Positions 1-7,218 are shown, numbered from the stretch's first letter. The stretch is DNA of 24,593 nucleotides from WJMT01 sp041686095 (GCA_041686095.1 JAWLEN010000032.1:1-24593), one strand, 5' to 3'. Notes: generated by a model not told the origin, from the letters alone. A program made the numbers and translations.

Positions 1-444
1 TACCTCCCTACTTGGGTGTTGGCCAATAACTTCTTTCCAGTTCAAAGGCCCTAATTGAGTGATTCTCTCGTTCACCTCTTTAGCCACACGGGCAAATTTT
101 TCGCCTTCTGAGGCTGATACCCAATCAAGATAAAGCCGATCCTGTTCAATATTAAACTGATCCAACAGCGGTCTGAGCATATTGAACCGTTTCAAGGCTT
201 TATAATTGCCTTCTATGTAATGGCAGTCCTTGGGATGGCAGCCCAGGACCATAACTCCGTCAGCACCTCTGCGAAAAGCCTCAATGATGAATTCAGGATC
301 CACCCGTCCGGAACACATGACCCGGAGCAGTTTGACATTGGCTGGGTATTTCAGTCTCATGCTGCCTGCAATGTCAGCTCCGCCGTAAGAACACCAGTTG
401 CAGACAAAGGCTACAATATTAGGTTCAAATTTTGACTCTGTCAT
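1..444 (-). CDS. mvhD: MvhD-type hydrogenase iron-sulfur subunit (partial, runs off left edge)
   Basis: The frame is open from ATG at 444 to base 1, giving 148 residues with no stop, so the C-terminus lies outside the window. It matches the MvhD family (hydrogenase iron-sulfur/delta subunit). Conserved cysteines sit at C15 and C18 (VCNWCSYGGAD), C44 (MCSGRVDP) and C69/C74 (GCHPKDCHY). In methanogens MvhD carries a [2Fe-2S] cluster and passes electrons between the [NiFe]-hydrogenase MvhAG and HdrA. Its ATG overlaps the hdrA stop as ATGA (441-444), so translation is probably coupled. The reading direction predicts that hydrogenase small and large subunit genes follow to the left of base 1; this is inference. 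The family call is secure; the physiological partner is not visible. Confidence 0.93.
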   Translation of the reverse strand, partial: MTESKFEPNIVAFVCNWCSYGGADIAGSMRLKYPANVKLLRVMCSGRVDPEFIIEAFRRGADGVMVLGCHPKDCHYIEGNYKALKRFNMLRPLLDQFNIEQDRLYLDWVSASEGEKFARVAKEVNERITQLGPLNWKEVIGQHPSREV

Positions 445-2387
445 AACAATCCTCCTAATTCAGCTAAAATTGTATTGTCTTCAAAATGTCGAGCGGTTAT
501 GGCGTTTGAGGGGCAGGCGGCCACACAAGATCCGCATCCTCTGCATAGGATCTCATTGATAACTGAGATTCCCTTTTCGCTGTCATAACCAATGGCTTTA
601 TACGGACAAATAGAAATACAGGTCTTACAGCCTGAACATTTGTCCTCATCTATGGTCGAGATCAGGGTTTCTATTTGAAGCTTCTTTCCTGGCTTTAATT
701 CAAAAGCTATTTTTCCTGATGCTGCTGAACCATCAATGATAGAATGGGTGATATCTTTAGGATAGCTGGCACTTCCCACCACATAAACTCCTTCCACAGG
801 AGTGGAGACCGCATCGATTTTTCTATGAGCGGGTTTTACAAATCCCTCTTCATCCTTGCTCAGCATCAGCATCTCAATAAGCTTGTCTGCTTTTTTGTTG
901 GGAACCATAGCTGCAGCCAGCACCACCATATCCGCATTCAGGGTCTTCTCGGGAAGAGTGATCTGGGCTTGTCCGTTCTGTGAGTTGAGAGCTATGTCAT
1001 TGGGATTGGGAACCATTATGAACTTGACTCCTTCCTCTTTAAGGTTTTCATACATCTCTTCCATGCCTGTGGATCCAATGGTCATGTCACGGTACACATG
1101 TGTGATCTGAATGCCCTCTGCCATTTTTTCTTCCAGAATCTGAGAACTCATTTTCAGCAGTACAGAACAGCAAATATTGGAGCAGTAGTTCTTGTAGCGC
1201 TTATCACGACTTCCCACACAGTGGACCATAACCAGAGATTTGGGTTGGGTGCCGTCTCTTTTGACCAGTTTCCCTGATGTGGGCCCGGTATTGGAGATCA
1301 GCCGCTCAAACTGCAGAGCTGTGTAGACCTCAGTTCCGTCAGAGATTTTAAAATTAGGAATGAGAGTGGGATCAAATGTTTCAAATCCAGTGGCTAAAAC
1401 CACAGAGCCCACTGAAACTTCCATTTTTTCGTCCTCATCATCATAGTCAATGGCTTCGAACATACAAGCATCTCGACACTTGGTGCAGTCTTCACCTTTG
1501 AAGCGCAGACAATTTTCTTTGTCAATAACCGGGATATAAGGGGTGGCACCCGTGACCTGAAAATGAATGGCTTTCCGCTTTCCCAGAAAATCATCATACT
1601 CGTTGGGAACTTCCACTGGACAGGGATCCAAGCATTCGTTGCAGCCAATGCACTTATCCGGAATGACATATTTGGCTTTTTTGTTGATTGTAGCAATAAA
1701 ATTACCGAAAAATCCCACTACCTCCTCCACATCACTATAATTTAGAAGTTCAATGTTGGGATTCTCCACTACTTCCTGCAGTTTGGGAAGGATCATGCAC
1801 GAACAGCATTCTAAGTCCGGAAAAGAACTTTCGTATTTAGTGGCCTGCCCTCCCAGGCTGGGTTGAGCTTCCACCAAATAGACTTTCCGATCATCTGCAG
1901 CCAGGTTAAGAGCGGCTTCACAACCGGACAATCCTCCGCCCACCACTAAAACATCAGCGTTGGCATCAATCTCTTTTTTCTCAAAGGCTTCATGAAATTG
2001 GACCCGGTTGTACGCGGCTTTCAACAGCGCCATAGCTTTGGCTGTGGCTTTTTCCTTGTCATCAGTGACCCAGGCAACATGCTCGCGGATGTTGACCAGC
2101 TGCAAGAAATAAGGATTCAATCCAGCCTCTTCCAGCACTTTCATAAAGGTATGTTCGTGCTGCTTTACAGAGCATCCTCCGATAACAACTTTAGTGAGAT
2201 TGTTTTTCTTGATGCTTTCAATAATCTCGGCTTTTCCGTCTGCAGAACAGTACAGATTGGTTACTTCTGCTGTAACCACATCCGGCAGTTCCTGGAGTTC
2301 GTCCTTAATCTTATGGACATCCACTGTGCCAGAAATATTCTGACTGCACTCGCACAGGAAAAACCCTAAACGTTCCTTCTCCTTCAT
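441..2387 (-). CDS. hdrA: HdrA-like heterodisulfide reductase subunit A (FAD, multiple Fe-S)
   Basis: This 648-residue protein has the full HdrA layout. The N-terminal domain has C12, C14, C47 and C72 (GGCSVKQHEHTF). A Rossmann FAD motif, VVGGGLSGCEAALNLA, lies near residue 150, followed by ECCSCMILPKL. An inserted ferredoxin-like region (KCIGCNECLDPCP, then GEDCTKCRDAC) occupies roughly residues 240-320, and two C-terminal [4Fe-4S] motifs start at C584 (CSGCKTCISICP) and C615 (CRGCGSCVAACP). HdrA is the flavin-based electron-bifurcating subunit of Hdr-Mvh complexes; here it is cytoplasmic and paired with MvhD. The ATG overlaps the stop of the upstream maturation protease by four bases, and the stop overlaps mvhD by four. 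No HdrB or HdrC is visible, so the final acceptor (heterodisulfide or another partner) cannot be assigned. Confidence 0.95.
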   Translation of the reverse strand: MKEKERLGFFLCECSQNISGTVDVHKIKDELQELPDVVTAEVTNLYCSADGKAEIIESIKKNNLTKVVIGGCSVKQHEHTFMKVLEEAGLNPYFLQLVNIREHVAWVTDDKEKATAKAMALLKAAYNRVQFHEAFEKKEIDANADVLVVGGGLSGCEAALNLAADDRKVYLVEAQPSLGGQATKYESSFPDLECCSCMILPKLQEVVENPNIELLNYSDVEEVVGFFGNFIATINKKAKYVIPDKCIGCNECLDPCPVEVPNEYDDFLGKRKAIHFQVTGATPYIPVIDKENCLRFKGEDCTKCRDACMFEAIDYDDEDEKMEVSVGSVVLATGFETFDPTLIPNFKISDGTEVYTALQFERLISNTGPTSGKLVKRDGTQPKSLVMVHCVGSRDKRYKNYCSNICCSVLLKMSSQILEEKMAEGIQITHVYRDMTIGSTGMEEMYENLKEEGVKFIMVPNPNDIALNSQNGQAQITLPEKTLNADMVVLAAAMVPNKKADKLIEMLMLSKDEEGFVKPAHRKIDAVSTPVEGVYVVGSASYPKDITHSIIDGSAASGKIAFELKPGKKLQIETLISTIDEDKCSGCKTCISICPYKAIGYDSEKGISVINEILCRGCGSCVAACPSNAITARHFEDNTILAELGGLL

Positions 2388-2866
2388 AGTTTTCCTCCAG
2401 CATCGTTTTGTATTTTTTTTAATAAATGATTACGGATTTCCTCAAGCTTATTATTCATTTCCTCAGAAAAAGACTCTGAGATAGTCTGGTTATCCGAGAC
2501 ATTGATGCCGAAAATACGAACATTTTCCGGCATTTTTGGATAAATTTTTTTGCCGATGTTGAATATAATGGGAATCGTAATTCCATGTGAATAAGTCGGA
2601 TTTTGCTGGTATTCCAGCTCATCCAGGGTGAGCGGGACCACTTCCCCGACTGACATATCAGGATTCCGGAATGAATCAAAGATATAGATATTTTGATGAC
2701 CCGTAACAAGGTCCAGGAGGTCAAGTGAGAGATGGGTGACGGATTTATAGGGAAAACCAAGTTTTTGACCGATTTTTTTAGCTAGAAAAGGCCCCACCCC
2801 ATCGTCTGAGAGCAGATTATTCCCGATCCCGATAAGAACCACTTCATCCCTATTCACGTTATTCAT
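2384..2866 (-). CDS. Hydrogenase maturation protease (HyaD/HybD/HycI family)
   Basis: This 160-residue protein is the usual size for the endopeptidase that trims the C-terminus of the [NiFe]-hydrogenase large subunit after nickel insertion. The N-terminal signature GIGNNLLSDDGVG (residues 13-25) is intact. D22, D64 (IYIFDSF) and H94 (SHGI) correspond to the metal-contacting Glu/Asp/His positions known in HybD, with Asp in place of the first Glu. Its stop overlaps the hdrA start (ATGA) and it begins five bases after arsR, so it is the second gene of the operon. Its presence argues strongly that a processed [NiFe]-hydrogenase large subunit is encoded just beyond the left edge. The exact subfamily is not resolved. 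Confidence 0.9.
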   Translation of the reverse strand: MNNVNRDEVVLIGIGNNLLSDDGVGPFLAKKIGQKLGFPYKSVTHLSLDLLDLVTGHQNIYIFDSFRNPDMSVGEVVPLTLDELEYQQNPTYSHGITIPIIFNIGKKIYPKMPENVRIFGINVSDNQTISESFSEEMNNKLEEIRNHLLKKIQNDAGGKL

Positions 2867-2871
2867 ATTAT

Positions 2872-3150
2872 TTATTTTTTTAGGATTTCAAGGATTTTTT
2901 TCACGCGCTTATCAATCACTTTATAACAAACTTGGACTCCCTTTTTTTCCCCATCAATGATCCCGTGACTTCTTAAGGTCTGGAGGTGCTGTGAGATAGT
3001 GGGTTGAGGGATGTCTAACTCTTTCTGTAGGGAATTGACACTGCAGGCTTCTTCAGGGATTCCAACTAACAGAAGATCTATGATCTGAAGACGCACAGGG
3101 TGAGCTAAAGCCTTCAAGATATCACTTTCGTCCTTATATTTATCTTTCAC
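2872..3150 (-). CDS. ArsR-family winged-helix regulator, first gene of the hydrogenase operon
   Basis: This 92-residue protein fills the typical ArsR/SmtB fold: KALAHPVRLQIIDLLL opens the domain, the recognition helix lies in DIPQPTISQHLQTLRSHG (about residues 46-64), and the wing is GIIDGEKKGVQVCYKV. The classic metal-binding motif ELCVCDL is absent. A cysteine (EEACSVNSL) is near that position and another is in the wing (VCYKV), so redox or another ligand could be sensed; that is inference. Translation starts at GTG (3148-3150) preceded by a GGGGG-rich ribosome site. As the first gene, five bases before the maturation protease, it probably autoregulates the operon through the palindrome at 3249-3268. 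Confidence 0.9.
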   Translation of the reverse strand: MKDKYKDESDILKALAHPVRLQIIDLLLVGIPEEACSVNSLQKELDIPQPTISQHLQTLRSHGIIDGEKKGVQVCYKVIDKRVKKILEILKK

Positions 3151-3248
3151 CTACGGATCCCCCTTTCTTTATTGATTCACTTTTATGATTCATGAATGAA
3201 CCAGCCCTCTGCGTTTTTGTCTTTTATACACATCATTATCCTATTGCT

Positions 3249-3268
3249 TTATTTATATATATAAATAA
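3249..3268. promoter_or_regulatory. 20-bp perfect palindrome, candidate ArsR operator
   Basis: TTATTTATATATATAAATAA reads the same on both strands and covers the -10 box and most of the spacer of the putative arsR promoter. ArsR/SmtB dimers bind AT-rich inverted repeats at their own promoters, so this is the natural operator candidate. A second, 10-bp palindrome ATTCATGAAT (3188-3197) lies nearer the gene. The AT-richness makes some chance palindromy possible. Confidence 0.5.
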
Positions 3269-3279
3269 TACGATGTCAA
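3252..3279 (-). promoter_or_regulatory. Promoter of the arsR-hydrogenase operon
   Basis: On the minus strand TTGACA (3274-3279) is followed after 16 bases by TATAAA (3252-3257), about 100 bases upstream of the arsR start. The spacer and -10 box fall within a perfect palindrome (3249-3268). This is a sequence match to the sigma-70-type consensus only. Confidence 0.6.
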
Positions 3280-3300
3280 GTAAAATTTTAAAATGTATGT

Positions 3301-3328
3301 TTGACAAATCATAAAAACCCAATAGACT
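3301..3328 (+). promoter_or_regulatory. Putative promoter of the DUF885-family gene
   Basis: TTGACA (3301-3306), a 16-base spacer, then TAGACT (3323-3328, 4 of 6 consensus bases). It lies about 35 bases upstream of the AAGGAGG ribosome site, divergent from the arsR promoter. Only consensus matching supports it. Confidence 0.5.
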
Positions 3329-3363
3329 AAAAAAGAAAATTGTGGAATAAGGAGGTTCAGTGT

Positions 3364-5010
3364 ATGTTTAAGAGAAAGCAATGGATGATTTTGTTTTTAG
3401 GGATTTGTTTAATGTCGCTTTTCAGCTGGTCATCTGACACGGGTGAATCACCAGCATCTGTGAATGGTTCCTATAACGATCTGGTCCAGCTCTTCGAAGA
3501 ATGGCGGGAATTCCAAAAGCCGGAAGTAAATGACGGTGTTCCAAACTACACAGCTGAAGCTATGGCTAACCAGCACATTGAATTAAAAGATTATCAGGAC
3601 CGTCTCAAAGCCATAGATCCCGAATCCTGGCCTGTTTCCCAACAGGTTGACTATCACATTGTCCGGGCAGAAATGAACGGCCTTGACTTTGACCACCGGG
3701 TTTTGCGTCCCTGGTCCCGAAATCCCTGCTTTTACGCGGCTTACTACATATCTCCTTCCGATGTACCGGCTCTAGAAGGTCCCTGGCGTTATGGGACACT
3801 CTGTCTATGGAAGTACTCATTTCCTCTTGAAGGAGAGCAGTATGAAGACTTCCAGATGCGGCTCCGAGCAGTCCCCAAAACCCTGGAGCAGGCTAAGGAG
3901 AATTTGACTGAAGAAGCCAAAGATCTTTGGTTCCTGGGCATCCGAAGAAAAAAACAAGAAAGCCGGTACCTAGAAAATCTTGCCGAGCGTATGGGTAATG
4001 ACCACCCTTACCTTGTTCCGGATATCAACCAGGCTAAACAAGCTGTGGATGAATTTCGCAAATGGCTGGAAGAAAAGCACAAAAACATGACCGCTCCATC
4101 CGGTATTGGGGTTGAAGACTACAACTGGTACATGAAAAATGTGCATCTTGTCCCCTACACCTGGGAAGACCAGGTCAAACTCTTGAAGCGGGAGCTCAAA
4201 CGTTCCATCACCTCACTAAAACTGGAAGAAACCCGGAACCGCCACCTTCCGCCGCTCCACCCTCCGGAAAACAGAGAAGAATACCAGAAGCGCCATGATG
4301 AGGCTGTGGATCATTTTATGGAGTTCATGCGTGAGAATATGATGACTCTTCCTGAATACATGAACGGCACGCTCAACCGGACAGTCAGCTTCATCCCTCC
4401 TGACGGGCTGAGGGATTTTTTCACCCAAGTCGATTATCACGATCCCCTCCCTTTGAGATGTCACGGCACACACTGGTTTGACCTGGCTCGGATGGAACAT
4501 GAGCCTCATCCCAGTCCTATCCGCCGAGTACCTCTTCTTTACAACATCTGGGACTCAAGAGCTGAAGGCTTGGCTACTGGTATGGAAGAGATTGCCATGC
4601 ATGCGGGGCTTATGGATGAAAAACCCAGAGTCCGGGAGCTGATCTGGATCATGCTGGCCTGCCGCTGCGCCAGAGGTCTTGGCGGTTTGAAGATGCACAG
4701 CAATGAATTCACTTTAGAGGAAGCGGTTGATTATGGCGTCAAATGGACACCCCGCGGCTGGATGCCTAAAGAGGGAAACACCATCTGGGCAGACGAATCG
4801 CTCTATCTGCAGCAGCCCGGCTATGGAACAAGTTATGTGGTGGGCAAAGCCCATCTTGACCGATTGATAGCCGACCGAGCTGAGCAGTTAGGGGATGAAT
4901 TCAATCTCAAGCAGTTTTTCGATGAATTCCACACCTACGGCATGATCCCTCTTTCCTTGATCCGTTGGGAGATGACCGGCCGTGAGGATGAGATCAAAGA
5001 ATTGTGGTAG
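3364..5010 (+). CDS. Secreted DUF885-family protein with degenerate metal motif
   Basis: The start chosen is ATG 3364, eight bases after AAGGAGG, rather than an in-frame ATG at 3340; this gives 548 residues. The N-terminus (FKRKQWMILFLGICLMSLFS) is a Sec-type signal peptide without a lipobox. The C-terminal half follows the DUF885 pattern: a His-Glu motif (MEHEPHPSPIRR), RAEGLATGMEE in place of the usual EGWALYAE, a helical RCARGLGGLKMHS segment, then PGYGTSYVVGKAHL and the closing HTYGMIPLSLIR. DUF885 proteins are thought to be metallopeptidase-like. Here the usual HExxPGHH motif reads HEPHPSPI, losing the second histidine, so catalysis may be altered or absent. The TAG stop is followed in the same frame by the methyltransferase region. 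Confidence 0.82.
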   Translation: MFKRKQWMILFLGICLMSLFSWSSDTGESPASVNGSYNDLVQLFEEWREFQKPEVNDGVPNYTAEAMANQHIELKDYQDRLKAIDPESWPVSQQVDYHIVRAEMNGLDFDHRVLRPWSRNPCFYAAYYISPSDVPALEGPWRYGTLCLWKYSFPLEGEQYEDFQMRLRAVPKTLEQAKENLTEEAKDLWFLGIRRKKQESRYLENLAERMGNDHPYLVPDINQAKQAVDEFRKWLEEKHKNMTAPSGIGVEDYNWYMKNVHLVPYTWEDQVKLLKRELKRSITSLKLEETRNRHLPPLHPPENREEYQKRHDEAVDHFMEFMRENMMTLPEYMNGTLNRTVSFIPPDGLRDFFTQVDYHDPLPLRCHGTHWFDLARMEHEPHPSPIRRVPLLYNIWDSRAEGLATGMEEIAMHAGLMDEKPRVRELIWIMLACRCARGLGGLKMHSNEFTLEEAVDYGVKWTPRGWMPKEGNTIWADESLYLQQPGYGTSYVVGKAHLDRLIADRAEQLGDEFNLKQFFDEFHTYGMIPLSLIRWEMTGREDEIKELW

Positions 5011-5031
5011 CAGCTCATAGAGGAGAAAATA

Positions 5032-5799
5032 ATCTCAGAATCACACTACTTTGAATTCCAGGCCTCTTGGGGGCTGACCAAGCATATGGGTGGTCTGGAT
5101 GCCACCAGAGAGCTGATTGAAGCCTGCCGAATTGATAAAGATTCCCATGTTTTGGATGTGGGCAGCGGTGTTGGAATCACCGCCTGCATTCTGGCTGAGG
5201 AATACGGATGTAAAGTGGTGGGAGTGGACCTGTCTGAGATGATGGTGGAGAGGGCACGTGAAAGAGCTCAAAGAAAAAAAGTTGAGGATAAAGTCGAATT
5301 CAAGATCGGGGATGCCCAGAACCTCCCCTTTGAGGAAGAAACGTTTGATGCGGTGATGTGTGAGTCTGTGGTGGCTTTTCCCAGTGACAAACAAAAAGTG
5401 ATCAATGAGTACGCCCGGGTAACCAAGCCAGAAGGGCGAGTGGGAATGAATGAAGTGACCTGGATTGAGACACCTCCTCCGGAATTGGAAGAATATCTGT
5501 CTCGGGCTCTGGGCCAAGCGAATTTCTTAGATACTGATGGCTGGAAGCATTTGCTCCAGGAGGCTGGACTTAAACACATCACTGCAAAGATTTACAAGAC
5601 CAATGCCTGGAGTCAATGGGCCAGTGAAGTCAGACAGATGAATCCCAGAGACTATTTGGGGGCGTGGGGCAAATTATTCTCCCTCTTCTTTAAAAGCCCT
5701 GAAGTCAGAAAATGGATAAAAGAAATAATGATTCCTCCAAAAAGCGCTTTTCACCTATTCAAATATTTTGGATATGGATTATACATAGGGAGGAAATAA
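5032..5799 (+). CDS. Class I SAM-dependent methyltransferase, apparent ATC start
   Basis: The Rossmann SAM-binding motif is VLDVGSGVGITACIL, followed by VVGVDLSEMM (acidic residue after strand 2) and NLPFEEETFDAVMCES. This is the UbiE/Methyltransf_11 pattern; the substrate is unknown. The first in-frame ATG is at 5086 (MGGLDATREL, 237 residues). The preceding sequence SESHYFEFQASWGLTKH is protein-like and resembles the N-terminus of such methyltransferases. AGGAG (5021-5025) sits six bases before ATC (5032-5034), which looks like an ATG altered at its third base. I therefore give the 255-residue form, with ATG 5086 as the conservative alternative. It follows the DUF885 gene by 21 bases and is probably cotranscribed with it. 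Confidence 0.82.
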   Translation: MSESHYFEFQASWGLTKHMGGLDATRELIEACRIDKDSHVLDVGSGVGITACILAEEYGCKVVGVDLSEMMVERARERAQRKKVEDKVEFKIGDAQNLPFEEETFDAVMCESVVAFPSDKQKVINEYARVTKPEGRVGMNEVTWIETPPPELEEYLSRALGQANFLDTDGWKHLLQEAGLKHITAKIYKTNAWSQWASEVRQMNPRDYLGAWGKLFSLFFKSPEVRKWIKEIMIPPKSAFHLFKYFGYGLYIGRK

Positions 5800-5800
5800 G

Positions 5801-5893
5801 GAATTTAGTTTATTTCCAATTGATCCTGTAAAAGATGAACTGTTCAAACCCGTTCTCTTTGATGTTTTAACAAAAAAAAGGGCTGCTTTTTAG
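5801..5893 (+). other. Short protein-like open frame without a start, possible gene remnant
   Basis: After the methyltransferase stop, a different frame reads FSLFPIDPVKDELFKPVLF and on to KKRAAF before TAG at 5891-5893. It has no plausible start codon and is 30 codons long. The composition looks protein-like, so it may be the C-terminal tail of a lost gene. I do not recognise a family and chance is possible. Confidence 0.2.
5875..5891. terminator. Weak AT-rich hairpin between convergent genes
   Basis: AAAAAG - GGCTG - CTTTTT forms a six-pair stem between the converging methyltransferase and acetyltransferase genes. The stem itself supplies a T-run in both directions, so it could act as a weak bidirectional terminator. 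Confidence 0.25.
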
Positions 5894-5903
5894 GAAATGT
5901 GAT

Positions 5904-6488
5904 CTATCGGCACCGCCGCCAGTCTGAATCACTGTAGGATTGTTCAAGCTCGTCCCATAATTCCTTGAGGTTGACGGTCATGACTATCAAATCCTGCTTT
6001 TTTCCTTCCTGATCCTTAACAAAATCAGGGATAAGAAGTTCCTCCCGGAATCCGAGTTTTCGAAAGATCCGCTGAGCCCCTTTCTGAGGTCTCATCATCC
6101 TGACAACTACCAACTCCACTTTCTTTTTGACCGCAAGAAAATAGAGCTCTCTCACCATGATGGTCCCGAGGCCTTTTTGCTGATAGGATCTGGCTACAAT
6201 GACTCTTAATTCCCCCTGATGCTTCTGCCAATCTTCTCCGGATAATTCAAGGGCTCCATCAGCAATGATTTCGTCTTTGTAAACAGCGACAATACGAAAA
6301 ACTTTCCCTGTTTTTATGAGTTTGATTCTCTGTTGAACAACCTTTCTGTTTGTGACATCTATCTTTAAATATTTTCTGTCTTCTATGGGAAGGGTTGAGT
6401 AAAATTTCATTAGTTCATCTAAATCACTCTCGCGAAGCTTCCTGATTTTAATCTTTTTCCCGTCTTTTAAAGTCTCAATTTTTTCCAT
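5904..6488 (-). CDS. GNAT-family N-acetyltransferase
   Basis: This 194-residue protein has the GNAT fold: N-terminal IKIRKLRESDLDELMKFY, strand beta-4 in GELRVIVARSYQQ, and the acetyl-CoA pyrophosphate-binding motif QQKGLGTIMV (Q-x-x-G-x-G) near residue 103. It is followed by VELVVVRMMRPQKGAQRIFRKLGF, the conserved late helix-strand of the family. The acceptor substrate cannot be read from the sequence. ATG at 6486-6488 is preceded by GGAGG, and a strong promoter match lies at 6514-6542, so it is a single-gene unit. It converges with the methyltransferase. Confidence 0.88.
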   Translation of the reverse strand: MEKIETLKDGKKIKIRKLRESDLDELMKFYSTLPIEDRKYLKIDVTNRKVVQQRIKLIKTGKVFRIVAVYKDEIIADGALELSGEDWQKHQGELRVIVARSYQQKGLGTIMVRELYFLAVKKKVELVVVRMMRPQKGAQRIFRKLGFREELLIPDFVKDQEGKKQDLIVMTVNLKELWDELEQSYSDSDWRRCR

Positions 6489-6513
6489 GAATACCTCCGC
6501 TTTTGGTGTTCAA

Positions 6514-6542
6514 AATATAGGTATGAATTGCATCGTTGTCAA
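6514..6542 (-). promoter_or_regulatory. Promoter of the GNAT gene
   Basis: On the minus strand TTGACA (6537-6542), a 17-base spacer and TATATT (6514-6519) form a near-consensus promoter about 25 bases upstream of the GNAT start. It is one of the best promoter matches in the window. Confidence 0.65.
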
Positions 6543-6585
6543 GATTAAATTGGGGACGGTTTACTTATTAACCTAATTTCCAATA

Positions 6586-6611
6586 TAGGTAAACAGGTAT
6601 GACGGCACTGT
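6586..6611 (+). repeat. 26-bp direct repeat, left copy
   Basis: A 26-base sequence containing GTAAACAGGTATGACGG and ending CACTGT is identical to 7298-7323 in the same orientation. Just upstream, GGGGACGGTTTACTT (from 6553) and GTAAAC form an inverted pair, reminiscent of REP/RAYT-type element ends. The left copy stops seven bases before the stop codon of the VOC remnant. Confidence 0.8.
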
Positions 6612-6617
6612 ATTTTC

Positions 6618-6715
6618 TCAGAACTCCCAGTCCAGGGGATGAAGGAAGCACTGGAATTCCACAGCCCGGCCTTCCGGGTCTTGAGTGTAGAAATGATAGA
6701 TCCGGTATTTTATAG
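6618..6715 (-). pseudogene. C-terminal remnant of a VOC/glyoxalase-family protein
   Basis: On the minus strand an open frame reads KYRIYHFYTQDPEGRAVEFQ, then CFLHPLDWEF and TGA (6618-6620). The FYTxDPEGxxVEFQ pattern is the closing strand of vicinal-oxygen-chelate (glyoxalase/dioxygenase) proteins, including the last metal-binding Glu. Only about 33 codons remain: upstream of it the relE-type gene begins its terminal codons, so the N-terminal three quarters are gone. The sequence is intact enough to suggest recent loss. Confidence 0.65.
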
Positions 6716-6718
6716 TTT

Positions 6719-6991
6719 TTATTTCAAAGATAAATAGACCTCTTTCCTGTGACCTATTCTAACAATAATAATGATAAGCCTTTCTTCTTCCTTCTTGAAT
6801 ATAACTCGATAGTTCCCCACTCTAAGTCTGTAATAATTCTCTTTGGTTCCTTTTAATTTCTTGATATTGTTTTTAAGCACCTGAGGATTCTTGGCTAGTA
6901 TAAACAATTTTTCTCTAATGATTATTTGATGAGCCCTATCGATTTTTTTCAAATCGTCCAGGGCTTTCCCAAGAAATTTTAGTGCATACAT
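6719..6991 (-). CDS. RelE/ParE-family toxin
   Basis: The pattern of RelE-type mRNA interferases is clear: MYALKFLGKALDDLKKID at the start, KKLKGTKENYYRLRVGNYRV in the middle and IIVRIGHRKEVY near the end, including the conserved arginines and the HRKxVY motif. The start chosen is ATG 6989-6991, two bases after the antitoxin stop, giving 90 residues, the normal family length; an in-frame ATG at 7015 would add eight residues overlapping the antitoxin. It would cleave mRNA when released from its antitoxin (family knowledge). The stop abuts the VOC remnant, and the whole pair lies between the 26-bp repeats. Confidence 0.9.
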   Translation of the reverse strand: MYALKFLGKALDDLKKIDRAHQIIIREKLFILAKNPQVLKNNIKKLKGTKENYYRLRVGNYRVIFKKEEERLIIIIVRIGHRKEVYLSLK

Positions 6992-6993
6992 CC

Positions 6994-7218
6994 CTAGATC
7001 CCTAAATCTTTCCAAACCTCCTCTGCATCGATCAATTTGTCGCGCCCCTCTTTAAGGTCTTTCATTCTTTTTTGGGCTAATTTAAGATCAAGAAGATCAA
7101 AATAAACAGTGAGTGCTTTTTCTATGATTTTACTCTTTTTCTCTCCCAATTCTTTAGCCATGGTATCGAGTTCTTTGGATACATCTTCATCCAAAGTAAT
7201 GTTATGTCTCTTCTGCAT
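6994..7218 (-). CDS. Ribbon-helix-helix antitoxin (partner of the RelE toxin)
   Basis: The start chosen is ATG 7216-7218, preceded by AAAGGAGG; the longer in-frame start at 7248 lies within the promoter region. This gives 74 residues. The N-terminal half is a CopG-type ribbon-helix-helix: QKRHNITLDEDVSKELDTM forms the DNA-contacting strand, followed by KELGEKKSKIIEKALTVYF. The charged C-terminal half (KRMKDLKEGRDKLIDAEEVW) would wrap the toxin. Stop TAG at 6994-6996 is two bases before the toxin ATG, so the pair is one transcript. It should repress its own promoter at 7251-7278. Confidence 0.88.
   Translation of the reverse strand: MQKRHNITLDEDVSKELDTMAKELGEKKSKIIEKALTVYFDLLDLKLAQKRMKDLKEGRDKLIDAEEVWKDLGI

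Noticed and set aside
220..435. 71-codon plus-strand open frame at the left end
   Set aside because: Antisense to the clearly recognisable mvhD gene.
5008..5010. TAG as a pyrrolysine codon or readthrough fusing the DUF885 protein to the methyltransferase
   Set aside because: The DUF885 protein ends at its normal family tail, a ribosome site lies between the genes, and nothing in the window indicates pyrrolysine machinery.
5041..5517. 158-codon open frame on the minus strand
   Set aside because: Antisense to the methyltransferase, whose motifs are clear on the plus strand.
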